Positions 24,430 through 37,174 of a DNA stretch of 64,000 nucleotides are shown here, one piece after another; within the stretch, counting starts at the first letter, position 1, and each line of letters opens with the position of its first letter. The DNA is taken from positions 2,046,001-2,110,000 of the forward strand of contig CANUEZ040000062.1 of the NCBI GenBank assembly GCA_948099385.1, given 5' to 3'. Under the pieces are notes generated by a model. That model worked only from the letters and a program-made list of their open reading frames with translations. It was not told the DNA's origin and ran no database searches. The DNA is from Fasciola hepatica (Eukaryota; Platyhelminthes; Trematoda; Plagiorchiida; Fasciolidae). The translations under genes were made by a program, and so were the position numbers.

Positions 24430-25970
24430 AGCTGTTTTTCCACCGGGTTCTGTGGGTTCAATGTAATTCAAGAAACGGGAATAAAAATACCATATTTGTA
24501 TACCATTCCTACCAAATCTGTGTGAGTAAAACAATGAGATCTGTTATTTCGACGGTTGATACCACAGATGAATGCTTCATGTGCATTCGCTTTATGACTT
24601 AAGCTCTACTGAACCACTTTGGGCCAAACTAAGACCGACAGATAGCGTATTTTTCCAGAGCCCCAGAGATAAGATGGGATGACTTTTGGACGTTCGCTAA
24701 AGGGCCACTGAAAACGATCCTTGCTTCTGCGTACTCCAGAATATGATAATTCAGTTTGGTTTATATTGTACCCAGAAACTAAAACACTTCTCGTCACTTG
24801 AACCCAAACTGTGTGACCTCAGATAACTTGCTTGATAAACGCTACGCAGCCCATGGTATTTTGTGATCCACCATATTTGTGAGGCTGGGAATTGATATAT
24901 TTTACTGAGTATCCGGTTTGTTTACGTCATAATAAGAGAACCCAAGGTCCCGAATATCGGTGGCGCCGTGCACAATTTGATTCAAAGAATTGTAGAGAGA
25001 TGGATATTCATATGTAGTGGGGTGCCCGATATTAGAGATATTACAGTCTGGGGGAAATTGTGATGAATCATATTGAGGATCATCAGGATGAAAGCAATAT
25101 GGCAAATTATATTATAAATTCCCGTTTCAAATACTACCGTATTTCCCTATCGGAAAGTCATTTTCTAAGGCCTGGTGCTTTTGGCTGATACGAGTAATAA
25201 TAAGGATACTCTAGAAAGGCTGTTCAGGTCAGAATTTAGGTTGCATGGTGGAGCTAAAAGCAGTATATCTGATTCTCAAACTTCTATTTGGAAAAAGGGA
25301 ACCAGGTACCTAACAACTCCGCACTACCCTCCCTGTTAAGAAAACAACGAATAAAAGTCGGAACAATCAAGTTACGGTTGCTCTTAGAAGACCGAATTAT
25401 CGCTCTCCGACTCTGAAAAGAATCAGTATACCGTTCCCTAATCCCAACAGGTTCCGAGATTCCTTCCCAGTGTTTGTTCAAAACTGCCACCATCGTTTGT
25501 CATGCAAATTTGCGTTTGTTAAAGAATTTTTTGGTAGACTCTATTAGGCTTGGAACTCGGCATATTCCGGCACACACTATCTGTTCCGGCCTTCAAATCT
25601 CCCAATTTCTCTGGTTTGGTTTAATATATAACGTGGTCCGGATGACGAGTCCTCGAGTATGTGGGCAAATCGACAGTATCGGATTGGGTACAGTAAAGCC
25701 TATTTTCGCTCTCTACCCGATTATTCCGATTCTTGCTGCTTGCTGTGTCGGTCACTCTGGGTGCCTCTATCAGCTTTAGTCGCTCATTGTTGGCTGGGTT
25801 TTACCTTAAGCGATCATCGTGCTGTATACCAGTTCCAACAGAGAACACGCGAACCGGACATGAGCGTGAAATGCGAACCCACGGACACAATAGACCGGCC
25901 AGACGTTTGGGTCGCTTACGTAAACGTTTGGGTCTGAGCTAATTCATGGCATTTCCCCGTCGTGTTACAC
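24430..25970. other. Intergenic stretch, no recognisable genes
   Basis: Short open frames only. I recognised no motif, RNA gene or transposon end. Confidence 0.35.
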
Positions 25971-25972
25971 GC

Positions 25973-26233
25973 ACATATACATACATACATACATACATAC
26001 ATACATACATACATACATACATACATACATACATACATACATACATACATACATACATACATACATACATACATACATACATACATACATACATACATAC
26101 ATACATACATACATACATACATACATACATACATACATACATACATACATACATACATACATACATACATACATACATACATACATACATACATACATAC
26201 ATACATACATACATACATACATACATACATACA

Positions 26234-26267
<34 letters not shown>

Positions 26268-26491
26268 CATACATACATACATACATACATACATACATAC
26301 ATACATACATACATACATACATACATACATACATACATACATACATACATACATACATACATACATACATACATACATACATACATACATACATACATAC
26401 ATACATACATACATACATACATACATACATACATACATACATACATACATACATACATACATACATACATGCATACATACATACATACATG

Positions 26492-26523
<32 letters not shown>

Positions 26524-26574
26524 CATATATACATATATACATACATACATATATACATACATACATACATACAT
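25973..26574. repeat. ~600 bp (ATAC)n tetranucleotide microsatellite
   Basis: An almost perfect tetranucleotide array of about 150 units. Interruptions are a TATATA slip at about 26262 and, clustered at the right end, GCATAC variants (about 26470 and 26490) and several TATATACAT slips (26518-26555). The open frames on both strands here (poly IHTY and poly MYVC) are artefacts of the repeat. The clean left and degenerate right end indicate that mutation and expansion act unevenly along the array. Confidence 0.98.
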
Positions 26575-27620
26575 TTATCAGCCAGTTTGTTTTGTCATGA
26601 CTCAGGCTTGTTAGTTTCTCAAAGAACTAGAGCAAATTACTAATTAGGCTTGAAAGAGTGAAATTAACACTTTATCCGACAGCTTTCAGTGGACACTGAA
26701 TCAGAGGTCTTCGGAGTAATTTATGAATATCATGTGTGACACCATTTTTTACATTGATAATCCCAGCTGGGGCGACGAACTGTACCACGGCAGATCTGTT
26801 CCTGCTCTAGCTGACCCTACAGAAATATCACCATAGGAGGAAAATGTATTACCACAAGCCGGAAACATCTGGAGAGTTGACGGCTAGGCTAGACAGTGAG
26901 TGCCGATATACACTGAGTCCCAAGCTCGACAGCGTTTGCCGAGATATCGTTAACACTATATCATTTTATGATTTATTTGAGGAACTACCAAACTGATTTT
27001 CGAAAATACCATTTAGGTTTGGGAAATTATCGCAGATTCGGAAAACTGAGTTTAATTTGAGAACCGAACGCAGTGGTCTGCTGTCGCATCGGCGAAGTGT
27101 ATTTCATTGATCAACTGGCCATATGCCTCTCTGGCCGACGATTGGCCGTTGTGACCGCCTGTCTTCTCACGATCCTTCCGTGCAAAAATGGCACAGACCT
27201 CAGTCGCGCGACTTGCCACGCTCGCGGGCGGACGTCGGTCTGGCGGATCAGTGTGGCCGTGTGATCTAAGCGAAGAAACCAAATTGTCCTCAACTTATCA
27301 ATGAAAACGAAGACTCATTGTGTTAGGCGCCTTTAGACTAACGAGAGCATTTCGATTACCTGGTGGATTGAGTTGTGGTAACGGTCTCCCAATAACATAA
27401 GCATTCGGTTAATAGACATGATGCAGGGATGACAATATATGAATTACTTTAACTTGGGAAACAGATTAGCACTCCACCGTGTTGGAAAACAGCTGGTTAG
27501 GCTTTTAATTGTCAACCTGGAAAGCAATTCCCCTCGAAACGTGCTTATTATTTGTATATATGTGAAAATGCACAATATGCTTGAGTTCATGTTACCATTA
27601 AAATATAACGTCTGTATTCT

Positions 27621-27675
<55 letters not shown>

Positions 27676-28185
27676 GCTGTTGGGAGACCTGAGAATCAAC
27701 ACGAAATAACATGTAGGGGATCGATAAAGACAGAAGACAAAGATGAAATACGTTAACAAAATACTAGTGTACAGAAATACGGTGTAACAGAAATACAAAA
27801 TGTGACTCACAGTGTGTTCAAAATGTTCTGCAAATTGACACCAAACCGGCCACATAAAATCGCTCCTCAGGTTTGGTTGTATTAAGATTTCGGTCAGGTT
27901 GTTGTACCTCGTTCGAATGGATTCTAATAATTCCAGTGCTAGCTGCCAAGTCGCGGTAGGTGCGCTGAAAATAGTGTTTTAGATTGTGAGTTTGGTTTTT
28001 ATTGCCACCTGTCTCAGAAGGCCCACAAGAAATTCGGAGAGACTGGTCTGCGGTAACCACTTTTAATTGCTTTGAAAATGTCTTTATTAATCTGATAAAA
28101 CGATAAAACGTTTTGTACAAAATAGTGAGTAGAGAATGGTAGAACATGCGAAATGTCGTTTTTTAGGCCGTGGAAAAAAATTCAG
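26575..28185. other. Intergenic stretch with a TA microsatellite
   Basis: A TA run lies at 27623-27673. The minus frame 27818-28147 is open for 109 codons but has no recognisable motif. Nothing else was identified. Confidence 0.4.
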
Positions 28186-28189
28186 ACTT

Positions 28190-28770
28190 GCCTTTGTCCA
28201 TTTAAACCACATTCTGCACTGGATTACTCTCATACTTACCAGTAGGCAAATTAAAGGAAAGTTCATTTGGGATGTGAGCGTCGGTCTGATTGCATCGGCC
28301 GTGTATTTGCATACTTACGAAATTCTCGCCAGTAAAAGTTGCGATGAAACCAAGATTATCGACGGATAGATACCAATATGTAATCAAATCCTCTGAAGTC
28401 CACAAATTTATGAAGCCGGTGGTTCAGATTGCTTTCCGACAGTCATATGGCATGAGGCAACAAGTTATTGTTATTATTACCTATTCCTCTAGGAATATAC
28501 CGAGTAATTAAAAAATTGGACTTATGGCACTAGTGGCAGAATGAAAATTATGATCCGTATGGTACTTATAAAATTCCATTAAGCATAAGAAACCTTATTG
28601 TAAAAGATCTTTGAAGTCTACCATAAGGAGTATTATCACTCACACAGCAGATCAGACACCGTAGCCTCTCTAACGCCATAATTTTTTCCTATTACTCATA
28701 GGAAATCGTGTAGTGTCATGACGTTTTCAGTGTAAAGCGGATGGATTCAGCTTTGTCAAGCTGTCAAACA
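28190..28770 (+). repeat. Unclassified repeat family X, copy 1
   Basis: This segment aligns with the reverse complements of 33250-33925 and 49405-50080. Shared landmarks in order include CAGTAGGCAAATT, a TCGCC/TTCGCC block followed by GAAACCAAG, TTATGAAGCC, TTGCTTTC, GACAGTC, and TAGCCTCTCTAACGC. The three copies are diverged but colinear over several hundred bases. No coding motif or terminal repeat was recognised, so the class is unknown. Confidence 0.7.
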
Positions 28771-28779
28771 GAGATGGAT

Positions 28780-31700
28780 GATGGTTAATTTTGTTCGTTT
28801 AGGTGGAATACAAAGTAGCTGCAATCATCGTGTGCACGATTATGTGCACGTGTAGTGTAGCATTCAGTATAATTCGAGTCATCTCTTTATTAGGACTAGA
28901 ACTCTAAGGGAATCCAAGGGGACACTGGCTCGTAGTAAAAATTAAATAACTTGACTTCCATAGCAATTTATTGAAGTTTTGTGGTTTTTCCTGATGAGAA
29001 GTTTCACGCGTTTCCTTAAAGTTTCTTTGAAGTGGATTATCATAGTTGCATTCCATTCCGCTAATAACTTTAGTGTATTTGAAAAGAGCTCATTTTTGAC
29101 TTTCGAATTTGGCCCGATCAGTTTGAGTGAGGCGTTTGTTCTGGCGTTATTATGCTACGTGTCCGTACGGACATGTCGCCTTTCTGTCGAGGTTTTTCCC
29201 TTCACCTTTCCAGTATGTGGCAGATTTTCGGTTGTCATGGTAAAGTACCATACCAAGGGAATTAGGGAACCTTGGACATGTTGGTAATTTTTATTGGAGT
29301 TCGTTGTTCCCTTTTCATTTTTCCGGTCTTCTAGTGAAAGATTTTATCATTTTGGAAAGGCCCATTGAAGTGATATCACGATTCAGTATTATCTTTCACC
29401 TTAAATTAATCAGTTTCCTACCGGAGGAGCACTTTGCTTCACGCGACAAACCATGCAGCAATACCACACTCTGACTTAGCTCGACGAAACTGGAAAAGAT
29501 TGCAATCAACCTTTGGTAAAAGTGAGCAATCCTAGTGAAGCACATAGTAGCCTAGGTTTCTGAATGACATCATTTCGTTCTTTTATTCGACCATACTGGT
29601 GACGGTACAGCATATAGAAATATATGGAACAAGTTTGGTAGTGACACAGATCGGAAGTTAGAAGACATTATCAAACAAGCTACTGCCCACACTTAATCAT
29701 TTCAATAGAGACGTGCTAAAGACTGGTATTCTTGTTAATGCACTACTAAATCAGTCATAAACCTGCTTCAAAAATGAAATGACTTGGAAGCGAGACCGTA
29801 GAGCAGGTGTGAGACAAGTGGTCCACATTTTGTTATCAATTTTGATCATCCACTGTATTACAGTCCAAATTGAAATTACTAGCTAGTTCATCAGTACCTA
29901 TTCACAAACATGGAGCTACAAAAGGTGCACCTCTATGTTCGCCATAACCCCCTCAGTTACTGGTCCGAAATACGGAAAGAAAGATCGAAGTAAACGAATT
30001 AGGTTTTAGTTGTCACGATATGAACTCGCTTATACCAACCCCTAGTGGCAACCACCCTAATAGGATAGAGGTGGACTGGGTATACCACCACCCTCAGCCA
30101 GATAGGATCTAATCACGCGATCAGCGCGAACGTACATCACTGCTATTTCAATCAATCCCTCCAGGACTGGCACTTTCGCATTCCAACTGGTATCGATGCT
30201 CCTCGAAAACGATGAATTTCTTACAGATTGCCGTTATTTTTGCGCTTCTCAACCTTCAGTTTGTCTTGGCTGTATACCATGTGCTCATTCCACTGTCCTA
30301 ATGGGACCATTATGTTGTTCTGTAACTGTCGATCAAACCACGAATGGTAGATGTTCTAAGATCCCTCCAATATTGGCGATTCGCACACCCCCAACACACT
30401 TTTCCTGTCAACGACACCGTCAATCAGTGTTGGGTCACTGCACCCCCTCACACTTAAGCGGCGAATTGTTTTTCTGGTCAAGCACTCTTGCGCAGTCGGG
30501 TGCGTTAAAGTCCTCAACGACTGGTTTCATCCTACCCTCCATAAGATTATCTCATCACTGTGTTGTAGCTGGCGAACACATGCACACGCGTATCGGTAGA
30601 TTTCAAAAACGATGAATCCCCGACAAACCTATTAATTTTATTTTTCCCAACCTTCACTCATGGAGCTTATTGAGTGTTAGTCACAATGGACAGCGGTTAT
30701 CTCAGTGCGTCCAAGTAACCTTTTCACTCTACTGACCGCCCCGATCCGGCCCAGTCAACTCAATTCCCATGTTTTGCCATAGAGGTGCAAACGACCAATC
30801 GTTTAGTTTACCCGTCATAGCAACCATGCTCTCTGCTCAGCCGCGATACAGGTCCACATGAGCCATGTGTGATCCAGACCACAGCACTTGTAGGTCCAAA
30901 TGTTTTGGCAGTGGCCACTACCTTTGTGCGTGCATGTACGTGACCACGAAATAAACCCGACTTCGTGCAACAGGTTATAGAGCCGGTGATTATCAATGCC
31001 AATTCCGTGTGAATGGCATACTCGTGTTTAGACGGATCTTTACGTCTCCCACCGCTTAGTCGGTCTTTTGCTTATCGCTGTCTAGAATGGACTGATCACA
31101 CACTATGTATTCAGCAAACTACATACGCGGCGGTTGTCTCTCCCATATGCTCTAGAGTGACTGCATTGAAAAATAAGTGGCTGTATGTCCCAGATGAGTT
31201 GAATTCCTGCCGAAAGACATGACTCAACACAATGCATACACGAGGGCGTGTTTTAGACTTTCAAGCTTTGGTTGTGCTTTAAGCTACACTACTTGACACA
31301 CGAAAATCGCACTATATTTGATCTTCAAATGTGATGCAGGTTGTCACTATGTCCGAACACGGCCCAGCAACCTGCATATTCGTTGTACTTTACCGATAAA
31401 CAGGGATAGTTCAAAGGCAAAGCATTCTTCCCACTTGAGTTAGTGGGACCGATCGAAACACCTACTGTCCATGTCTGGCAATATAAAAGATCACAGAACA
31501 GACAGGCTTACAGTGGAAACTGGGTTATTAAGTAGGCGCATCTTTGTGCCTGTGTACATGGACACAAGCTAAGAGCAAAAATAAAATACAGTGGGGCTGG
31601 CTAGGGATCGTAACCAACTAACGCGTCAACCGCGCAGCGAAGTGTATAACCTCGTTGAGCTGTAGTCGCGTTGATGAACGCACCATTGGCAAATCACATA

Positions 31701-33240
31701 TGCGCACCACGCATGTTCAGACACGAAATATTTGTGCTACGTTCAGGACAGGAGGCCTCACTCTATGAAAATCATGCAAACAATTTCACCGATGTTCCTA
31801 GGTTGTGCACATGTGTGCACGTATGCAGGTACGCTCACTCAGTCACCCAGCTTTCAGCCAAGGCCTGTCTGCCCCGTGGTCCTTTAACCGTCAGGGTATC
31901 AACACAAGGTGGATTTCATTTCGATACCGGATGGAGCTGAGCCTTTTGCCCGTGGTTCGGCTTAGTCACTCACGCCTTTATACGTCCCACGTGTCATGTT
32001 TGTAACGCGTATTTGGCGTGTAATTACCGAGACGATATAGAGTAGGTTTTGTAAAATGTGTCGAGAAACAAAGAAAAACGTGAATTTAGACTGAACGCAG
32101 AATTAATTGAAAATACCCGGCCGATTGATCAGAACACTCGGTAGAGAACGAGATTGTTTTCGGTGCTTCACGACCGGCTTAGTATAGCGCTTTTTATGGA
32201 CATTTAAATCCAGATTATAGAAGAAAGAACAAGAAACTTGTTATTCAAGATGACAACAATTGACATTTTTGTGTCTACATAGTTACAGTGCTATCGGTAG
32301 TGTATGTTGATAATTGTGATACAGAATTGTCTGAGCTATCAAATTCGAAAGATAAGTCAGCACAATGCGCGCGCACAATTGTCAGCATGAGAATATCAGC
32401 GCTTAAAGCCACTCCAAGGTACTTAGGAGATTGAACTCTGTAATTGAATGGTGTGTTGAGTATACTCATCGTTCGGGAAGGCTGAGTGAGATGGGATGGA
32501 GATGCACTCAGAACACTGCGAAGGGTTACGTTAAAGATCATTTTGTTCTCTTTGAAGATAATCAGATAGGTTATTTATCCCTCTTTGGTTGATACGACAT
32601 GGCAAATACTTGCGACTTTAGCATGCTACTTTCCAGTTTACGAGAAGCTATATGAAAGGTCGCTTACGTAATGGGGCGGCTCTGAACACTTTGTTTTTGT
32701 GTTCTGGAAAGCGATTTGGGGTCTTCCTGAAGCATGAACCGATTACCTGGTAGTCACGGGACTTCAAAGAACTGCTATTAAAACCAAGTTACTCAATTTT
32801 TACAGCCAGCCAGTGTCCACTTGGTCTCTTTCGACGTTCCAGTGCTAATTAGAATGCCACAAGAAATATGTCAAAAGTTACACCGTACGCGCAAATGATC
32901 ATGCACACAATAAGTTCAGTTCTTGTGCATCCTGCCAGAACAAACTTTGTTGTTTTCCAACTTAGCCACTGTAGGGAAGTTGGAAGGGGGAACCACCGCG
33001 TGTGCAGTGATTATCATCCATCCCTATTTGACAACCTGATGAGGCCTTTTGAATTAAATTATTGCAATCAAACACAATACACACATTTAACCTGTGGTCG
33101 GATTGGTGGTGTTGATTTGGTTAATTATTGAAAGACCGATCTAAGCGGAACACCATTTGTGTCCAGTAATCAGTAGTCGGACAAAAGCACGTATGTAAGA
33201 ACGAAAGTGTATTCAAGTACGCTATACGATAAGCGGTAGT
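28780..33240. other. Intergenic stretch, mostly unrecognised
   Basis: Several short frames are open (28979-29287 and 30196-30615 on plus), with no motif. A weak pair of similar blocks occurs at 30206 and 30605 (AAAACGATGAAT near the start and CAACCTTCA near the end). A possible tRNA-derived SINE is listed separately at 31600-31670. Confidence 0.35.
31600..31670 (-). mobile_element. Possible tRNA-derived SINE head
   Basis: On the minus strand an A-box-like CAGCTCAACGAGG (about 31650-31663) is followed about 45 bases later by a B-box-like GGTTACGATCC (31605-31615), the spacing of an internal Pol III promoter. A convincing cloverleaf could not be drawn and no second copy was found, so this is tentative. 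Confidence 0.3.
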
Positions 33241-33249
33241 TAGGATTGC

Positions 33250-33925
33250 AGCTACGTGTTGTATTGCAGTTGGTTAACTGATCTTTGGTTGGAAGTGCGA
33301 TACCGCTCGTCGCTGAAGTATGTAGCAAGTTTTCTTGCTGACGTAACTGAATTCATTGGTTTATTATTTAACACGTCATGACATATTTAATGTTCCCGAT
33401 GAGTGATAGAAAAAAAATATGGCTTTAAAGAGGCTACAACGTCTGATTCGCTGTTTGAGTGGTAATACTCCTAATGGTTCACATACCGTGGTCTATTGAA
33501 ATAAGATTTACATGCATTTACAGTATTTTATATGTATTATATAGGTGACATTTTTCATTATTTTACAAGCCCTACAGATTCAAGTTTTTAATTGTTTGAT
33601 ACATTCAGACGGAATTGGCATTAATAACATTAACTTGTTACTGCATTCAATGCAACCGTCGGGAAGTACTCTGAACCCCTAGCTTCAAAACATTTAAACT
33701 AAACTAACTCCTTGCAGAGCACCGAGAAATTGACTAAAAGCTGGTACTTGCCCGTCGCTAATCTCGGTTTCACGGAAGCTTTTACGGGGAAGAATCTTTC
33801 TCAGTATGCAAAATACACGACCTAAGCAATCAGGCTGGCTTCTCTGAGCCCAAGAGGAATTTTCGATGAATTGCCTACTGAAAAGCATAAAAGTAGGCCG
33901 GTGCAGAATACAGTTCAAGGGGGCA
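33250..33925 (-). repeat. Unclassified repeat family X, copy 2
   Basis: Aligns colinearly and in the same orientation with 49405-50080, and in reverse with 28190-28770. Shared blocks with the 49405 copy include GCGATACCG, ATAGCAAGTT/GTAGCAAGTT, GATGAGTGA, CAGACGGAATT, TTGCCTACTGA and GCATAAA. It ends about 170 bases before the Penelope fragment at 34097. Confidence 0.7.
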
Positions 33926-34096
33926 GAAAAAACATTGTACGACGGGGCACAAACACACCCAACTAATCGTAACCGATGGAATCTCACGTTGAAATTTGAA
34001 AATCGTTATACCATTTCACGTGATGCTTATTTTTAATTCCTAGTCAGCATATTCCATTCAGAGCCCGAAAAATTCGTTCATCGGAGACTTTGTAGG

Positions 34097-34817
34097 ATGA
34101 ACTTAACTTCGTTCAGCAAGTTTTGCGAGAGAATGGCTACCCGGAAAAGTTTATCCAAAAGAACATAGAACTGAAGTTGCCTGCAGAGCCGTCTCCCTGC
34201 GTGACGAAGAAGGAACTGTTTATTAAAGTATCGTTCAAGGGAGATACATACGCAGAGCGGTTGACAAAAACACTTAGGGCAGCCGTAAACTCAACGTTCC
34301 CCGCCGCTAGACTGAAATGTACATTCTCCACCTCTCCAGTGGTCCGCATGCAGGTAAGAGGCAAACTGAGCTGACCTCTTCCACGATCATTTACTCTTTC
34401 AGGTGCGAATGTGGCGCATCCTACATAGGTAGCATAGCTAGGCGTTTGTCTCAGCGCATCAAGAAACATCTCCCAAGATGGTTGAGTCAGGGGAATACCG
34501 GTGTGATTACTAGTTCGATTCTAGGTCATTTGGGGGACAGTGGCTACACGATCGACCCTGAAAAAGCTCTCAAAGTTATATACCGAGTTCCTCCCAATCG
34601 ATCAAAGCCGGTCCGACTTCGATCCCTGGCCACGGCAGAGGCAATCGCCATTCGCCTACTAAGCCCTGGTCTATGCACACAAAGGCGACTGGCCCAGGCT
34701 CTCCAGCTGCCCTGGCCAGAACCGGAAACCACGGATCGCCGACCAAACCCCAAAAATCCACTATCGATTACCACTCGCGACGGTGGGAGTGAAACTCTCA
34801 CCGCAACACGCACATGA
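34097..34817 (+). mobile_element. Penelope-like 3' fragment with GIY-YIG domain
   Basis: The fragment starts abruptly in the RT thumb (LRENGYPEKFIQKNIELK) and runs through SFKGDTYAERLTKTLR into a GIY-YIG nuclease domain: YSFRCECGASYIG, then RRLSQRIKKHLP, and a Glu-containing ATAEAIAIRLLSPGL segment. The CxC pair before YIG fits the zinc-binding variant typical of Penelope endonucleases. A single frameshift near 34355-34370 separates thumb and nuclease. The GIY-YIG frame itself is intact to 34817, making this the best preserved of the three Penelope copies. The sharp 5' end is typical of truncated reverse transcription. Confidence 0.88.
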
Positions 34818-34819
34818 CA

Positions 34820-36628
34820 GAGACACCCCTCCCCACCAATCCTCTTTTTTCTAACGCCACGACAATGACCTTTACTCCGGCCAATGGCTAACGCATTCCA
34901 ACGTTACCTCACCCATATGAATTGTAAGAGCACGTATAGGCTTCATTGAAAACAACTGTTCGCTCTCCAGCGTCTCGTTCTTAATGTGAACGTGACTGAG
35001 GGACTGTTCAGACCGTTCCATTAAATTAAATAAATTTCTCCAATATTCATTTTCCGGATAAAAACTGCAGAAAATGAAGTACGCAGTAAGTCGAAAGCGA
35101 CGGAATGTCCTGCAAAAAAAGTTGAGGTCTTTGATCATCTTTGATGTTGGCTCTTTCGTCCGGCTCGTTAGCATACCTGAGCCATTGAGACCTAATGTGC
35201 TTCTCCACTCTAAGTCTTAAGGTCTGGTTGCCGGCTGTCCCTAATAGTGCAGTGAGTCTTTCAGGCTGTTAGATATACCCCTTCCATTGTACTCACGAGC
35301 AAGCACGTCTTTAAAAAACTAGCAAGATGCTAATTCACTTACAGCTGACTGCAATCATAAATGTTGAGATTGTTAACATTCATGTCAGCTAGTGGAATTA
35401 AAATAATTGTGAAAAATGCAGTTATTATGGACCTAAACATTAGCTACCGTGTTTCTCCAAAAATGAGAACCAGTCTTATACCAATTTTGTATCCAGAAAA
35501 CGCACTAGGGCTTGTTTTCGAGAGTTCTACTTTTACGGATCAAAATCCAAAAAGACGAAATTAAGTCTAATGTCATCATGTAAAAGGAAATAATTTGCAA
35601 CACAAATCAGTTTTTAGCAAAGTTTTCCTTATTCGCTAATTGTATTTAGTTCAAGGCACTCATTTCATCCCCTTCTGCGATGTTGTCATAGATTATCAAA
35701 TGTCGGACTTCAGACCATATTTTTTGCAAATTCATTTCCGGCAAAATCATTGACAGCAATCTCTCATGTTTAACAATAGAACTTTCCTCAAATGAACACT
35801 TTTTGTCCAAGTACCCCGCCCGTTGTGCATTGGCAAAGCAACTGTCGGTAGTCATATTCCATGAATTGTTCACCTTATTCACGATTTCTTGAGAGTTAGG
35901 TTTGATAATGCATTTCACGCTGATATCTCAATTGTATGTTTAATATACTCATTCAGTTCCATCCACAAGTAATCCTGGAATGGTTTTCAGTAGTAGGAGA
36001 TTGGATTTGCTTAACAAATAATTCATTATGCAGTAACAAAGCTTAACAGAGCTTTCGTGGTTTTCAGTGATGCATGGAGCTTTGTCACCGTGTGATGAAT
36101 TATTTGTCAATTAGTAAATGATTTGAATGTGGGAGATGTATGCTTATGGGTTCGATAACCGCGGCAAATTGGGTTCTCATCACTAAGACATCCTGAGAAA
36201 TTGGTCATACTGGGATGTGTAGCCTCACTCTTGAGCACATTTTGTGGATGCACTTTTGACTAGGTCTTATTACCGGAGTAGGGCTTGCGTTAAAATTGCC
36301 TTAAAAGTTCATGGTAGGGCTTATTTTCAGAGTAGGTCAAATATTCGGAGAAACACGATACACACAACAAAGAACTACGATGAGTTCCATGCTAATAGAC
36401 TTGACTAGATTGTCTCCGACTAATAACCGTAATCCCAGATACCTCCGTATGAGAATCCCCACATTATTTATCGGATCGATTTGTACGGCCATTTTACTAT
36501 CGACCGGACAATACGGCGCGCATAAGTCCGAGTTTATTGGTTGAAAGGATGCTGCTACTTTACCACGATTCCTACTGTAGCACGCAAGGGCAATGCTGTT
36601 CCGACGCGGGTTGCCCGTGGGTGCGTGT

Positions 36629-36670
<42 letters not shown>

Positions 36671-37170
36671 GTCTGCAGTAGCACAAAAGGAGCAGAAACT
36701 CCGTGAGCCGAGAATCAGTCAGGCGCCAACACTTGCATTAGACGAACAAAAAGATGACAGCCTCCAATCTGACCGTTATACTACCCTAATAGATACTGGA
36801 GAAAATTAGCATCAAATTTAAAATATGTCATCTGTATCGTGAACATCCAATCCGATTCAAATAACAGCAAAGAACTAATACATGCTCATTATAAAATGTT
36901 TTCCCTTTGCAGACCGAAATGCCAACCACTACACCATAGGAATAAAGGCGGCCCAAATTCAGTTAACACCATTGTTTGGAGGGGAAATACCTGATTAGGG
37001 CAGTGCCGATCAGTGACGACATTGCTAAATAATTTAAACGGTCACGAATATGGTCTATGTCACAGAAATGAACAAACAAGTGTACCGAGATGCCCACACT
37101 GTCATCATAACCTGTGGAATTTATCTCTTTGACTGTTATCACAACAGAATTGCGTACGAACTGCATTATA
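34820..37170. other. Intergenic stretch with TG microsatellite
   Basis: A TG run lies at 36630-36667. The minus frame 35646-35918 (90 codons) looks somewhat protein-like but has no recognised motif. The stretch just before 37175 may hold more of the Gypsy pol, but I could not recognise it. Confidence 0.4.
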
Positions 37171-37174
37171 AGTG

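Noticed and set aside
25916..26614. Five long open frames encoding poly IHTY or MYVC
   Set aside because: They are translations of the ATAC microsatellite in different frames and strands and have no coding content.
27818..28147. 109-codon minus-strand open frame
   Set aside because: Composition is somewhat protein-like but no family was recognised, and it borders repeat family X; not supported as a gene.
30206..30656. Possible 400-bp tandem repeat (similar blocks at 30206 and 30605)
   Set aside because: Similarity is confined to about 50 bases with many mismatches and does not continue, so a tandem duplication is not supported.
30925..30990. Possible LTR end and primer binding site (GTGCAACAGGTTATAGAGCC)
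   Set aside because: No matching LTR start, partner LTR or gag-like frame was found; a weak partial match at 44030 is insufficient.
33030..33050. CTGATGAGG motif on the plus strand
   Set aside because: No stem II or GAAA in the following sequence; a chance match.
36130..36170. B-box-like GGGTTCGATAACC
   Set aside because: No A box at tRNA spacing and no cloverleaf could be drawn.
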